This document shows positions 34,472 through 43,038 of a stretch of DNA of 64,000 bases, piece after piece; the stretch's first letter is position 1, and every line of letters starts with the position of its first letter. The DNA comes from Chloroflexota bacterium (lineage in GTDB: Bacteria > Chloroflexota > Anaerolineae > CG2-30-64-16): positions 33,469 through 97,468 of the forward strand of contig JAPLHB010000112.1 in the NCBI GenBank assembly GCA_026389845.1, written 5' to 3'. The translations under genes and the position numbers were made by a program. Below the pieces are notes generated by a model. That model saw nothing but the letters and a program-made list of their open reading frames with translations, was not told the DNA's origin and searched no databases.

Positions 34472-36607
34472 TTAACGAAGCGGTACCTCTGTTTGGTATG
34501 TTAGCACCACTAGATCCTCGGAATCGGTCAAGGTAACTGCTACGTTGCCCCGATCAGGCATGTTTGCCGTATATGGGATCTGTTGGTTGAACGGCTTGTC
34601 CGGGCCGACTGCAACCGGCCACCTAACCGGCTCCATCCCCGGCAGTGAAACCGTGATCTGACCCTGTACGGCAACAGTGGGAAAAACCCCCACGCGCAAG
34701 CCGCTCCCGCCCGGCAGCAGGTGGATCGCGCCGCTCTCTGCCGCATATGTCACCCCGCTGATACCCGCTACCGGGTACCAGATCTCGCTCCAGGAGATCT
34801 CGGCGCCAGGCGCCAGTTCATACCAGTCCTCGACGGTGGGCGTCATTCCCCCGCGCAACGCCACAAAGCCGGAGCCATCGTCTGTCCATAGCTTCGCGTC
34901 CAGTGGGTCACTCCAGCCGGGGGCAAAAACCATGGCCCCGCGCGTCACGTCGGCCGGATAGACCCGCACCATCCCCTCGTCCGCGGCCGTGTCGTAGACC
35001 CCCACAAAGCCGCCCACGGCCGCCGGACGCTGGAAGAAGCCGAGCCACTGGTTCCAGTTGCCCAGCCGGCCCAGGTCGCGGCCCCGGTAGATCGGCCAGG
35101 GGAGCGGCTGACCCGCGGCGGGCAGGGTGGGGTCGCCGGTGCTGTGGACGGTCATTTCGCTCGCCGGAAAGATGAAGCGCAGATCGGGGCCGGGCGCGTT
35201 GGCCGCGCCGGGCGCGAGCATGGCATTGGCCCACCACTGGAAGCGGAACGCCGCGGCGTTCGGGTTGGTGATCGCCGGGCTGACGGTAAAGTAGGCCGCG
35301 TCGGCCGGCAGGGTGACCGCGACCGCCACGTAGGGCCGGGTGAAGTCGCCGGTGAACAGCATCACGGTCACGCTGCCGTCGGGGTTGGTCACGGGATCGT
35401 AGCCCCAACGCGTGCTCCACAGATAGCCGTGCTCCTCGACCGGGAAGCCCCATTCCAGTCCACCGGCCGCCAGCCACCAGTTCGCGCCGGCCGGGTAGGG
35501 CGGGCTGGGCGGCCCCCAGTTCGTCGGTTTGATGACCGGGTTGCGGTAAAACTCGTTGTTGCCGGTCGGCTTGAAGATGCACTCGTAGACCCGGCCGCCC
35601 AGGTCGGGCAGGAGGCTCAGACGCAGGTAACGATTCTCCAGCACGATGAGCCGGTAGGTCACGGGGATCGGCTGCGGGTTCGACGCCTCGTACGCGGCCC
35701 GATCGAGCACGGTCAGCGGGAACTCACCGGCGGCCGGGTCAATGGCCGAGCGAAGGAACGGTGTGTACGGATAAGTGGGAATGACGATCTCGGTCACGCG
35801 GTAGCTGACCGCGGGAGCAGCCACAACCGTCGGAGCCGGGGAAGCGGCGGGTGTCGCGGTGGGCGGCAGCGGGATGGCCGTCGGCCGTAGCGGCGTCGGA
35901 CTGATCGCGGGCGAGGCTGTGGCCGCGGGCCGCGACGGGGTGGCCGTGGCCGCGGCCGGCGCGATCGTTGGCTTGGGCAGCGGGCCGACGATCAGCGGCA
36001 GGCTGACCTGGCCCGCGTTGCCGGCGGCGTCGGCCGCGCGCGCGGTGAGGGTGTAGGCGCCGCCGGGCGCCAGGCCGGGCACGGCCGCCGGAGTCAGCTC
36101 CAGCGCCAGCTCACCGCCGCCAGCCGAGCCGAGCAATTGGCCGTCAAGCACCAGTTGGATCTCGACGACGCCGGCGTTATCGCTCGCCGCGACGCGCACC
36201 TGCGTCTGCCCCAGCCATGCGACCTCCCGCGGCTCGGCGGTCAACGTCACCACCGGAGCAGCCACGTCCCAGAGGGCGGGCGAGTAGATGCCCTGCTGGC
36301 CGGCTTGCAGGGTGATGGTTTCCTCCAGGGCCGCATAGCCCTCGGCGCGCAGTGCGACCCGGTGATCGCCGGGCGCAAGGGGCAGCGTGATGGGCGAAAC
36401 GCCGGCCGGCTGCCCGTCCACCGTCACCTGCGCGCCGGGCGGCTCGGCCTGTACGGTCAACTCGGCGGTGGCCGGTCGCGCCGGCTTCTCCACCGGCGCG
36501 GGAGTCGGGCGCGCGGCCGGCGATGAACAAGCGGTCAAGATCAGGACAACAGCCAGAAGCCGATAAGAAGACCTCTTCAGTACGCGCCTGGGAGAGTTTG
36601 CGGTCAT
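34472..36607 (-). CDS. DUF5107 lipoprotein with PEGA domain
   Basis: 711 residues. Signal sequence with lipobox LILTACSS, then a PEGA domain (AELTVQAEPPGAQVTVDGQPAG), an Ig-like Y_Y_Y-type domain (VTLTAEPREVAWLG...AADAAGNAGQVSLPL), a Pro/Thr linker (PLPPTATPAASPAPT) and a C-terminal DUF5107 domain (YRLIVLENRYLRLSLLPDLGGRVYECIFKPTGN and GGLEWGFP). DUF5107 resembles galactose-mutarotase-like beta sandwiches, so carbohydrate binding at the cell surface is plausible. A decayed homologue lies at 29276-29538. Confidence 0.85.
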   Translation of the reverse strand: MTANSPRRVLKRSSYRLLAVVLILTACSSPAARPTPAPVEKPARPATAELTVQAEPPGAQVTVDGQPAGVSPITLPLAPGDHRVALRAEGYAALEETITLQAGQQGIYSPALWDVAAPVVTLTAEPREVAWLGQTQVRVAASDNAGVVEIQLVLDGQLLGSAGGGELALELTPAAVPGLAPGGAYTLTARAADAAGNAGQVSLPLIVGPLPKPTIAPAAATATPSRPAATASPAISPTPLRPTAIPLPPTATPAASPAPTVVAAPAVSYRVTEIVIPTYPYTPFLRSAIDPAAGEFPLTVLDRAAYEASNPQPIPVTYRLIVLENRYLRLSLLPDLGGRVYECIFKPTGNNEFYRNPVIKPTNWGPPSPPYPAGANWWLAAGGLEWGFPVEEHGYLWSTRWGYDPVTNPDGSVTVMLFTGDFTRPYVAVAVTLPADAAYFTVSPAITNPNAAAFRFQWWANAMLAPGAANAPGPDLRFIFPASEMTVHSTGDPTLPAAGQPLPWPIYRGRDLGRLGNWNQWLGFFQRPAAVGGFVGVYDTAADEGMVRVYPADVTRGAMVFAPGWSDPLDAKLWTDDGSGFVALRGGMTPTVEDWYELAPGAEISWSEIWYPVAGISGVTYAAESGAIHLLPGGSGLRVGVFPTVAVQGQITVSLPGMEPVRWPVAVGPDKPFNQQIPYTANMPDRGNVAVTLTDSEDLVVLTYQTEVPLR

Positions 36608-36641
36608 TACAAGTCCTCACGCAATGCTTGACTATTCTGCT

Positions 36642-36823
36642 GTACCGCAAAATCCGTTTTGTCACCCTGAGCGGGTTGATCCCGTGAAGTGCGTTGCGGC
36701 GCGAATCCAGCGAAGGGTCTCGTTGCAGGATAGGATTCTTCGCTGGATGCTCGCCGTCGCCAGTGGTTAGGGGTAAACCCGCTCAGAATGACAGACGCCC
36801 AAAAACAGATTTTGCGCTATTGC
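36642..36823. repeat. Hairpin element, CATTCTGAGCGGG family (copy 4)
   Basis: Ends GTACCGCAAAATCCGTTTTG and the inverted TTTTGCGCTATTGC. Inner arms GTCACCCTGAGCGGGTT / AACCCGCTCAGAATGACA and AATCCAGCGAAGGGTC / GGATTCTTCGCTGGAT. It lies between the 5' end of the DUF5107 gene and the 3' end of the barstar-like gene. Confidence 0.85.
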
Positions 36824-36853
36824 AGATTCCATATGGCTGAACAGATAAGACCT

Positions 36854-37297
36854 CTACAACTTCGGCGCCCCAACCGCGGCCCGCCCCGTCCCGCGCAGCA
36901 GCACGGTCATTGGCGTCGCGGTCGTCCGCCAACTCTCGACTGCACTGCGCAAGACGTCGAGGGCGGTCGCGAACTCCTCCGGCTGGGCGGTCGCGAACCG
37001 CTCGACGTGATCGTAGAGCACCAGGTAACCCCGCTGCGCCGGGACCCACGCCAGATCGCGCAGTGAGTCCTCCTGTGCATCCCAATTCTTGCCGAAGTAG
37101 CTGGGAAAATGCATCACCTCGGCGCTGGCCCGGAGAAAATCGGCTTTCGAGGCGATCTGCCGGCCGTCCAGGCAGAAGCAGCGCCAGCCGTGGTTTTCAG
37201 CCTGGTCGGCAATCGCTGTCGTGCTCGCCCGCGACCCCAAACGATAGACCCCGGGCGTCACCGCGCCCGAAAAGAGATCAACCAGTTTATTGCTCAT
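36854..37297 (-). CDS. Barstar-family ribonuclease inhibitor
   Basis: 147 residues. The middle holds the barstar signature MHFPSYFGKNWDAQEDSLRDLAW (FP..FG.NWDA...L.D). Barstars are small cytoplasmic proteins that cap the active site of guanyl-specific RNases. The start overlaps the stop of the RNase gene by ATGA, so toxin and inhibitor are made together. The N-terminal 35 residues extend beyond the usual 90-residue barstar fold. Confidence 0.88.
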   Translation of the reverse strand: MSNKLVDLFSGAVTPGVYRLGSRASTTAIADQAENHGWRCFCLDGRQIASKADFLRASAEVMHFPSYFGKNWDAQEDSLRDLAWVPAQRGYLVLYDHVERFATAQPEEFATALDVLRSAVESWRTTATPMTVLLRGTGRAAVGAPKL

Positions 37298-37884
37298 GGC
37301 ACCACCCGCCTGAAGCTGACATAATGGTCGTCGGTGTAGTACAGCTCGCCCTGCTTGCCCGCGATGATCCGTCGCGCCCCGCGGTCGGGCGAGCCAGGCG
37401 TCTCCACGGTGTACTCGTGATAATACCCGCTCGGCTTGCCCGGCAGATTCCGTTCCCGATTCTGGAACACGGCGCCATCCTGCCGGTAGGGGAACGGCCC
37501 GCCGCGTGCGATCAGCCGAATGACATCGCGCGCCTCTGACGGCAGCCGGTCGAACTTGATGGTCGGGAACCGATCGTTGGGCAAGGGGGTTGGGATGTTC
37601 AGCCCGGCCGGCGGGCTGGCCGACGTCGGCGTGGCTGTCGCGCGCGCGCTCGTCGCGCCGCTGTTGGGCTGTGATCCTCCCGAGCTGCTGCCCGTCCGCG
37701 CGACCGGAGTCTCAGCAGCAACAGCGCCGGCCTGAAAGTCTCCCGGCGCGGTCGGGGTCGCCGACGGGCTGAGGATGGAGCACCCGGTCAGCCACAAGAG
37801 CGCCACGACGAGCGCCACAGCGGTCCCGACCGGGGCTGACGCACGCCGGTGTCTGTGTGATAGGAGCCAGTTCACCACTTTCAT
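37294..37884 (-). CDS. Exported guanyl-specific ribonuclease (barnase/RNase Sa family)
   Basis: 196 residues. Membrane segment with lipobox VALLWLTGCSI, a Thr/Ser/Pro linker to about residue 105, then an N1/T1-type RNase domain: LPSEARDVIRLIARGGPFPY, VFQNRERNLP, YHEYTVETPG, DRGARRII and YTDDHYVSF. The three catalytic residues of RNase Sa (Glu in HEYTV, Arg in GARRI, His in DDHY) are all present. The lipobox suggests the enzyme is tethered outside the membrane, so it could act on extracellular RNA or on neighbours, with the barstar protecting the producer. AGGAG lies just before the ATG. Confidence 0.88.
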   Translation of the reverse strand: MKVVNWLLSHRHRRASAPVGTAVALVVALLWLTGCSILSPSATPTAPGDFQAGAVAAETPVARTGSSSGGSQPNSGATSARATATPTSASPPAGLNIPTPLPNDRFPTIKFDRLPSEARDVIRLIARGGPFPYRQDGAVFQNRERNLPGKPSGYYHEYTVETPGSPDRGARRIIAGKQGELYYTDDHYVSFRRVVP

Positions 37885-38055
37885 CTCCTGAAAACGCCCA
37901 CGAAGGGCAATGCTACGCCTGAACCGGCGTCCAGTGTAGCACAGCGCAACGGATTTCGGAAAGTCAGCAAGGGAGACACGTGGTCGCCTATTTCCCCTCT
38001 GACCGGCTCTGTGCTATGATGCGCCATGAATCATCTCCTTTTGCGGGAGGATACC

Positions 38056-40032
38056 ATGCCTTACACCTATTCCAACCTGATCCGCCGCGCGTACCGGGGC
38101 GAAGTCGCTCACCGCCACGTGACCGCCATCAGCCAGCACCACCGCATCCAGGCCAGCCCCGGCTTCCGCGCCGCGGCCGAATACGTCGCCGGCCAGTTGG
38201 CAGCCGCCGGCCTGCAAACAACGATCTGCCGCTATCCTGCCGATGGCGCCGCCCGCTTCTGGACGACGCCCAGCTTCCTGGAATGGGCGTGTGATGCGGC
38301 CACGCTGCATCTGCTGGACGACGGGGCTGAAGCCTCGGGCGCGCCGGCCGAGCTGCTGTGTGACTTCGCCGCCGTCCCCATCAGCGTGATCCAACGCAGC
38401 ATCCCGGTCGAGGGCGAGTTCGATGTGGTGGCCCTGCCCGGCAAAGGCGGCAAGGAGCCGGGCGACTACGACGGCGCAGACGTGCGCGGCAAGATCGTGC
38501 TCACGAGCGAAGCCGTAGCCCGTGTGGCCGAGTTGGCCGTGCGCGAGCGCGGCGCGGCCGGCATTCTGTTCGACGGCATGACCGCGGGCGGTCGCACCGA
38601 GCTGGATCTGCCCGACGCCCGCCAATACACGTCGTTCTGGTGGGCCGGCGAAGCGCCCCCCGATGCCTGGGGCTTCGTGGTCAGCCCGCGACAGGGGAAA
38701 CGCCTACGGACCAGGCTGGCCGAAGGAAAACCCGTCCGCGTGGCCGCGGCCATCCAGAGCCGCTTCTACGCCGGGTCGTTCGAGGTGGTGGACGCCTTCA
38801 TCCCCGGCGCGACCGACGAAGAAATCCTGCTCGTCAGCCACCTGTGTCACCCGCTGCCCGGCGCGCACGACAACGGCTCCGGCGCGGGCGCGCTGATCGA
38901 GACCGCGGTCACGGTGGCGCGCTTGATCTCGGAGGGCAAGCTGCCCCCGCCCAAGCGCGGCATCCGCTTCCTGTGGCCGCCGGAGATGACGGGCACTTTC
39001 GCCTGGCTGGCCGCGCACGAGGCCGACGTGCGCCGCGGCCGGTGGATCGCGGGGCTGAACCTGGACATGGTGGGCGCGGATCAGCGGCAGACCGGCAGCG
39101 CCTGGCAACTGGTGAGCCTGCCCCAGGCCGGCGCCGCTTTCGCCGACCACCTGTTGAGTTGGCTGCGCGAGCCGTTCGTCGCGGGCCAGCGCGTCGAGGA
39201 GACGCCGTTCAGCGCCGGCTCGGATCACTACATCCTGGCCGATCCGACCGTCGGCATCCCCACGCCGATGCTGATCCAGTGGCCCGACACGTTCTACCAC
39301 ACCTCGGCCGACACGGCCGACAAGGTCAGCCCCGACAGCCTGGCGGGCAGCGGCGCGTTAGCGGCCGTCTACGCCTACTGGCTGGCGACCGCCGGGCCGG
39401 CCGAAGCCCGCTGGCTGGCCCACCTGATGGTGAGCCGGTTCGCGGCCCAGGCTTCCAAGTCCGCAGTGGCCGCCGTCGAAAGCGCCGAGACCGGCGACGA
39501 TGCTGCACGCGCACGTTCCTTTCTCGACTATCACCGTCGCGTCGCGTTCGACTTCGGCCGCGTTCACGCAGCCCTGGCGAGCTTACGCAAGCTCGACCCG
39601 ACGCTAGGCGAAGAAATTACCGGGTGGGGCACCGACGTCGCCAACATCACCAATCGTGAAGATGAATGGGTGCGCGTGACTCTGGGCGTGGATGATCGTC
39701 ACATGCCGCCGCTAGTTTCGGAGCCGTGGCGCGCCGAAGCGGCCAAGCTCTTCCCCCGCCGGCTGCACCCTGGCCCGATTGACCTCGGCATGGTGCTACA
39801 GACCATGTCCACCGAACTGCGACAGGCCTTCTGGAAGCTGAACGACGAGGGTGGCGCGGCGCTGTACGATAGCGCCGCGCTCATGCAGTATTGGGCCGAC
39901 GGCGCCCATTCCGTCGCCGACATCGCTTTTCGGGTGGCATTCGAGACCAACAAGCCGGTGAGCGAATTGACGTTGAAGTACTTCAAGCTGCTGGCCCAGA
40001 CGGGGCTGGTGGAATTGACGAACGACGAATGA
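38056..40032 (+). CDS. M28-type metallopeptidase (aminopeptidase-like, DUF4910)
   Basis: 658 residues from the ATG at 38056 (GGGAGG 5 nt upstream; the ATG at 38026 lacks one). Residues about 125-240 form a PA-like insert (GADVRGKIVLTSEAV, GAAGILFDG). Zinc ligands of the M28 fold follow: LLVSHLCHPLPGAHDNGSG (His, Asp), PEMTG (Glu), GLNLDMVGAD (Asp) and FYHTSADT (His). The last 90 residues look like a winged-helix domain (HSVADIAFRVAFETNKPVSE). It has no signal peptide. It probably trims N-terminal residues from peptides in the cytoplasm. Confidence 0.82.
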   Translation: MPYTYSNLIRRAYRGEVAHRHVTAISQHHRIQASPGFRAAAEYVAGQLAAAGLQTTICRYPADGAARFWTTPSFLEWACDAATLHLLDDGAEASGAPAELLCDFAAVPISVIQRSIPVEGEFDVVALPGKGGKEPGDYDGADVRGKIVLTSEAVARVAELAVRERGAAGILFDGMTAGGRTELDLPDARQYTSFWWAGEAPPDAWGFVVSPRQGKRLRTRLAEGKPVRVAAAIQSRFYAGSFEVVDAFIPGATDEEILLVSHLCHPLPGAHDNGSGAGALIETAVTVARLISEGKLPPPKRGIRFLWPPEMTGTFAWLAAHEADVRRGRWIAGLNLDMVGADQRQTGSAWQLVSLPQAGAAFADHLLSWLREPFVAGQRVEETPFSAGSDHYILADPTVGIPTPMLIQWPDTFYHTSADTADKVSPDSLAGSGALAAVYAYWLATAGPAEARWLAHLMVSRFAAQASKSAVAAVESAETGDDAARARSFLDYHRRVAFDFGRVHAALASLRKLDPTLGEEITGWGTDVANITNREDEWVRVTLGVDDRHMPPLVSEPWRAEAAKLFPRRLHPGPIDLGMVLQTMSTELRQAFWKLNDEGGAALYDSAALMQYWADGAHSVADIAFRVAFETNKPVSELTLKYFKLLAQTGLVELTNDE

Positions 40033-40085
40033 CGAATGACGAATGAGCGTCTTGGTCGTTCGTCGTTGGTCGTCGGTCATCCGTG
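40018..40085. repeat. Heptanucleotide repeat (GACGAAT)
   Basis: Four GACGAA(T/C) units at the peptidase stop, then the inverted GTCGTTCGTCGTTGGTCGTC type, together able to fold. It fills the 68-nt gap before the PHP gene. Confidence 0.8.
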
Positions 40086-40100
40086 GTCCAAAGGACATCC

Positions 40101-40985
40101 ATGAACGAAGTAGACCTCCACTCCCACACCACCGCCTCCGACGGGGCGTTGACCCCGACCGAACTGGTGGCGCGGGCCGCTAAACTGACGATCAAAGTTT
40201 TGGCCATCACCGATCACGATTCCACCGAGGGCGTGGCCGAGGCGTTGGCCGCGGGCCGGACCTACGGCGTCGAGGTGGTCCCCGGCGTCGAGATCAACAC
40301 CGACGTGCCTAAGGCCGAAGTCCACATCCTCGGTTTCTTTGTGGATCACACCGACGAACATCTGCGGAGCGAGTTAGCCCGGCTGCGAAACGGTCGCATC
40401 GGCCGGGCAAAACGCATGGCCGAAATACTGACGGAGATGGGCGCGCCGGTCAGCTTCGAGCGCATCCTGGCGATCGCCGGCGAGGGTTCGGTCGGCCGGC
40501 CGCACGTGGCGCAGGCGCTGGTCGAGGCCGGCCACGTGGCTTCCTTCGCGGAAGCGTTCGAGCGGTACATCGGCCGCAACAGCCCCGCCTACGTGGATCG
40601 CATGAAGTTCACGCCCGCTGAGGCGTGCGTTCTGATTCGCCGCGCCAGCGGCATACCGGTGCTGGCCCACCCGGTCAGCTTCGACCCGGCCGGCGCGATC
40701 AAGACGCCCTTCGATCTGGACGTCATGCTGCCGGAACTGATCGCGGCCGGGCTGATGGGGCTGGAGGGCCACTACCCCGGCTACGACGCGATCACCACCG
40801 AGTATCTGCTGGGTGTGGCGCGGCGCTATGGCTTGCTCGTCACCGGCGGCACCGACTTTCATGGCCCGCGGCCCAACCAGCCCGATCTCGGCGGCATCTA
40901 CGTGCCGATGAAGGCCTTCCGGCGGCTGCGCGAGGCGTGGGAGGGACGAATCAGCGAATCAGCGAATCAGCGAATCGGCGAATGA
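40101..40985 (+). CDS. PHP-domain phosphoesterase (TrpH/RNase AM-like)
   Basis: 294 residues from the ATG at 40101. Metal-binding motifs: VDLHSHTTASDGALTP, AITDHDSTEG, VVPGVEIN, GSVGRPHVAQAL, ASGIPVLAHPVSF and VTGGTDFHGPRP. This is the full trinuclear set of the YciV/TrpH group, which hydrolyses 3',5'-bisphosphonucleotides or RNA 5' ends. The last residues (SESANQRIGE) are coded by a CGAATCAG octad tract. Coupled to the TtcA-like gene by ATGA. Confidence 0.88.
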   Translation: MNEVDLHSHTTASDGALTPTELVARAAKLTIKVLAITDHDSTEGVAEALAAGRTYGVEVVPGVEINTDVPKAEVHILGFFVDHTDEHLRSELARLRNGRIGRAKRMAEILTEMGAPVSFERILAIAGEGSVGRPHVAQALVEAGHVASFAEAFERYIGRNSPAYVDRMKFTPAEACVLIRRASGIPVLAHPVSFDPAGAIKTPFDLDVMLPELIAAGLMGLEGHYPGYDAITTEYLLGVARRYGLLVTGGTDFHGPRPNQPDLGGIYVPMKAFRRLREAWEGRISESANQRIGE

Positions 40986-40988
40986 CCG
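40948..40988. repeat. Octanucleotide repeat (CGAATCAG) at the PHP/TtcA junction
   Basis: About four CGAATCAG/CGAATCGG units. They supply the C-terminus of the PHP protein, the stop codon and the overlapping ATG of the next gene. Confidence 0.75.
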
Positions 40989-41752
40989 AACCTGAATGTG
41001 CCGCGGGGGCGGCGCGCGACGCTGAACGGCTGGCCTTTTTCATCCTGAAGGCCGTGAACCAGGCGATTCGCGAGTTCGACATGATCCGGCCAGGCGACCG
41101 GGTGGCCGTGGCGGTTTCCGGCGGGAAGGACAGCCTGGCGCTGCTGCGGTTGCTGCAAATCCGGCGTACGTCGGCCCAGGCGCAGTACGAGTTAGCCGCG
41201 GTTCACGTGCGCGGGGACGCGACCGGGGTCGTCGCCCCGTACGCGGCGCTGGAGGCGTGGCTGGCCGCGAAGGCCGTGCCCTATCGGATCGTCGAGCCGG
41301 AGGTCGGCCCAAACGAGGCGACCCCGCTAGGCTGCCAGCGGTGTACCTGGCTGCGACGGAAGGCGATCTTCTCCGCGGCCGAGGCGCTCGGCTGCAACGT
41401 CGTCGCCTTCGCGCATCACGCCGACGACGCGGCGCAGACGACGCTGCTCAACCTGCTCTACGGCGGCCGCGCACACACCCTGGCTCCGGTCGCCGACTAC
41501 TTCGACGGCCGCTTCCGGTTGATCCGGCCGCTGCTCTACGTGGCCGAGAGCGAGCTGACCCGTTTCGCCGCCGCCAGCGGCTTCCCCCCGCCCCCACCCG
41601 CCTGCCCCCGCTCGGCCAATACCCGCCGCAAGCTCGTCGCTGACATGTTGAAGCTGCTGGGGCGGGAGTATCTGACGCAGGGGAGGATGAATTTGATCCG
41701 GGCGGGGTTGCGGGGTAATTCCAAATGTGGATCGGGGGAAACGTCATTCTAA
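40982..41752 (+). CDS. TtcA/TilS-type PP-loop ATPase, tRNA thiolation-like
   Basis: 256 residues. PP-loop AVAVSGGKDSLALL near residue 40, then GCQRCTWLRRKAIFSAAEALGCNVVAFAHHADDAAQTTLLNLLYGG, matching the CxxC and H-DD motifs of TtcA-like 2-thiocytidine enzymes (adenylation then sulfur transfer to tRNA). A third Cys lies in PPACPRS. The last 12 residues (GNSKCGSGETSF) run into the adjoining hairpin element, so the native C-terminus has probably been replaced. Function by family; the exact tRNA position is not certain. Confidence 0.82.
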   Translation: MTEPECAAGAARDAERLAFFILKAVNQAIREFDMIRPGDRVAVAVSGGKDSLALLRLLQIRRTSAQAQYELAAVHVRGDATGVVAPYAALEAWLAAKAVPYRIVEPEVGPNEATPLGCQRCTWLRRKAIFSAAEALGCNVVAFAHHADDAAQTTLLNLLYGGRAHTLAPVADYFDGRFRLIRPLLYVAESELTRFAAASGFPPPPPACPRSANTRRKLVADMLKLLGREYLTQGRMNLIRAGLRGNSKCGSGETSF

Positions 41753-42072
41753 GCGGGTTAATCCCGATATTTCTGCGACGGCGAGAATCTAGCGAAGTTC
41801 ACATGCCGCGCGCGACGCCACGGCGCATGAAAATGTCATGCTGGGCGGGTTAACGAATCGCAGTTCGCAGCGGCGAGAATCCAGCGAAGCATCCGTTCGT
41901 TTCACTCAGAGCTTGTCCCTTCGTTGCACGCAGGGCAGGCTCTGAACACAGTGAAGGGGTTCTCGCGTCGCAAGAGCCCCTTCGCTGGATTCGCGCCGCA
42001 ACGCACTTCACGGGGCCAACCCGCTCAGCGCTTGCCCTGAGTGCAGCGAAGGGGTGACAGCCAACGGGGTAG
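41742..42072. repeat. Compound hairpin element, CATTCTGAGCGGG family (copy 5)
   Basis: The 341-bp gap is filled by at least two overlapping elements. GTCATTCTAAGCGGGTTAATC begins one; a 65-bp module AGCGAAGTTCACATGCCGCG...TGCTGGGCGGGTTAACGAATC (41793-41857) begins another and is shared with 53.8 and 54.4 kb. The right side has GGGGCCAACCCGCTCAGCG. Extra modules CAGAGCTTGTCCCTTCG / GGGCAGGCTCTGAAC are nested inside. Confidence 0.8.
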
Positions 42073-42093
42073 CTACAATGTAAGGGGTTTTTC

Positions 42094-42909
42094 ATGCTAA
42101 ACTTCGCCATTGATCTCGCCTGCCGGGCGGGCGAGCTAACTCTGGGATACCAACGCCGCGGCTTTGCCGAGGACGAAATCCGCACCAAACTCAACCACGT
42201 TGACCTGCTCACCGAGGCCGATCTGGCTTCCGACCGGCTGATCACCGAGGCGATCCGGGCGCAGTACCCGGAGCACGCCATCTACTCCGAGGAGAGCGCG
42301 AACGGGTCACTGCCCGACGCGGAATGGCTTTGGATCGTTGACCCGGTGGACGGCACGACCAACTTCGCTCACGGCGCGCCGCTCTACGGTGTCAACATCG
42401 GCCTGGCGCACAACGGCGTCCCCCTCCTGGGCGTCACCTGCGATCCCTCGGCCGGCAGGGTCTACTGGGCCGAGCGAGGACGCGGCGCGTGGATGCGTCA
42501 GAACGGCAGCGAGCGCCGCCTGAGCGTTTCGCAGACCAGCGAGTTGCGCCGGTGTCTGCTCGCCACCGGTTTCCCACCCAGCCGCCTCTCCACGGCCGAC
42601 AATAATCTGGCCGAGTTCGGCGCGCTGGAGCTGCAGGTCCACGGCGTACGCCGGCTCGGCGCGGCCTCCATTGACCTGGCCTGGGTCGCCGATGGCATCC
42701 TGGACGGCTACTGGGAAGCGCGGCTCAAGGCGTGGGACTGGCTGCCCGGCTACCTGCTCGTCACCGAAGCCGGCGGACGCGTCAGCGATTACGCTGGCAA
42801 CCCCTGGCAGCTCACCAGCCACACCATGATCGCCAGCAATGGACAGCCGGCTGTGCATGCGGCGTTGATGGAGGAGATTGCGCGGGCGAGAGCGACGGTG
42901 ACGCGGTGA
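42094..42909 (+). CDS. Inositol monophosphatase family protein
   Basis: 271 residues. Lithium-sensitive phosphatase motifs: YSEESANG, WLWIVDPVDGTTNFAHG (metal-binding Asp pair) and LKAWDWLPGYLLVTEAGGRVSD. The usual WDxAAG is WDWLPG. It removes phosphate from myo-inositol 1-phosphate or related sugars in the cytoplasm. The last few residues (ARATVTR) come from the GGTGACGC octad tract that follows. Likely read together with the TPR gene downstream. Confidence 0.88.
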   Translation: MLNFAIDLACRAGELTLGYQRRGFAEDEIRTKLNHVDLLTEADLASDRLITEAIRAQYPEHAIYSEESANGSLPDAEWLWIVDPVDGTTNFAHGAPLYGVNIGLAHNGVPLLGVTCDPSAGRVYWAERGRGAWMRQNGSERRLSVSQTSELRRCLLATGFPPSRLSTADNNLAEFGALELQVHGVRRLGAASIDLAWVADGILDGYWEARLKAWDWLPGYLLVTEAGGRVSDYAGNPWQLTSHTMIASNGQPAVHAALMEEIARARATVTR

Positions 42910-43036
42910 CGCGGTGACAAGGTGACAAGGTGACAAGGTGATAGGGTGACGCGGCGACGCACCACGCACCACGCACCACGCACCACGCACCACGCACCAC
43001 GCACCACGCATCACGCATCACGCATCACGGAGCACG
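42895..43036. repeat. Octad (GGTGACAA) then heptad (CACCACG) repeats
   Basis: About seven GGTGAC(A/G)(A/C) octads, then nine or more CACCACG heptads sliding into CATCACG. The tract runs up to the ATG at 43039 with only 2 nt between, leaving no Shine-Dalgarno sequence. Confidence 0.88.
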
Positions 43037-43038
43037 TC

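Noticed and set aside
42897..43036. Assembly artefact as the explanation of the repeat tracts
   Set aside because: Units differ between loci, copies within a tract are imperfect, and several tracts are in frame in intact genes. An artefact would give exact copies and broken frames. It cannot be fully excluded without long reads.
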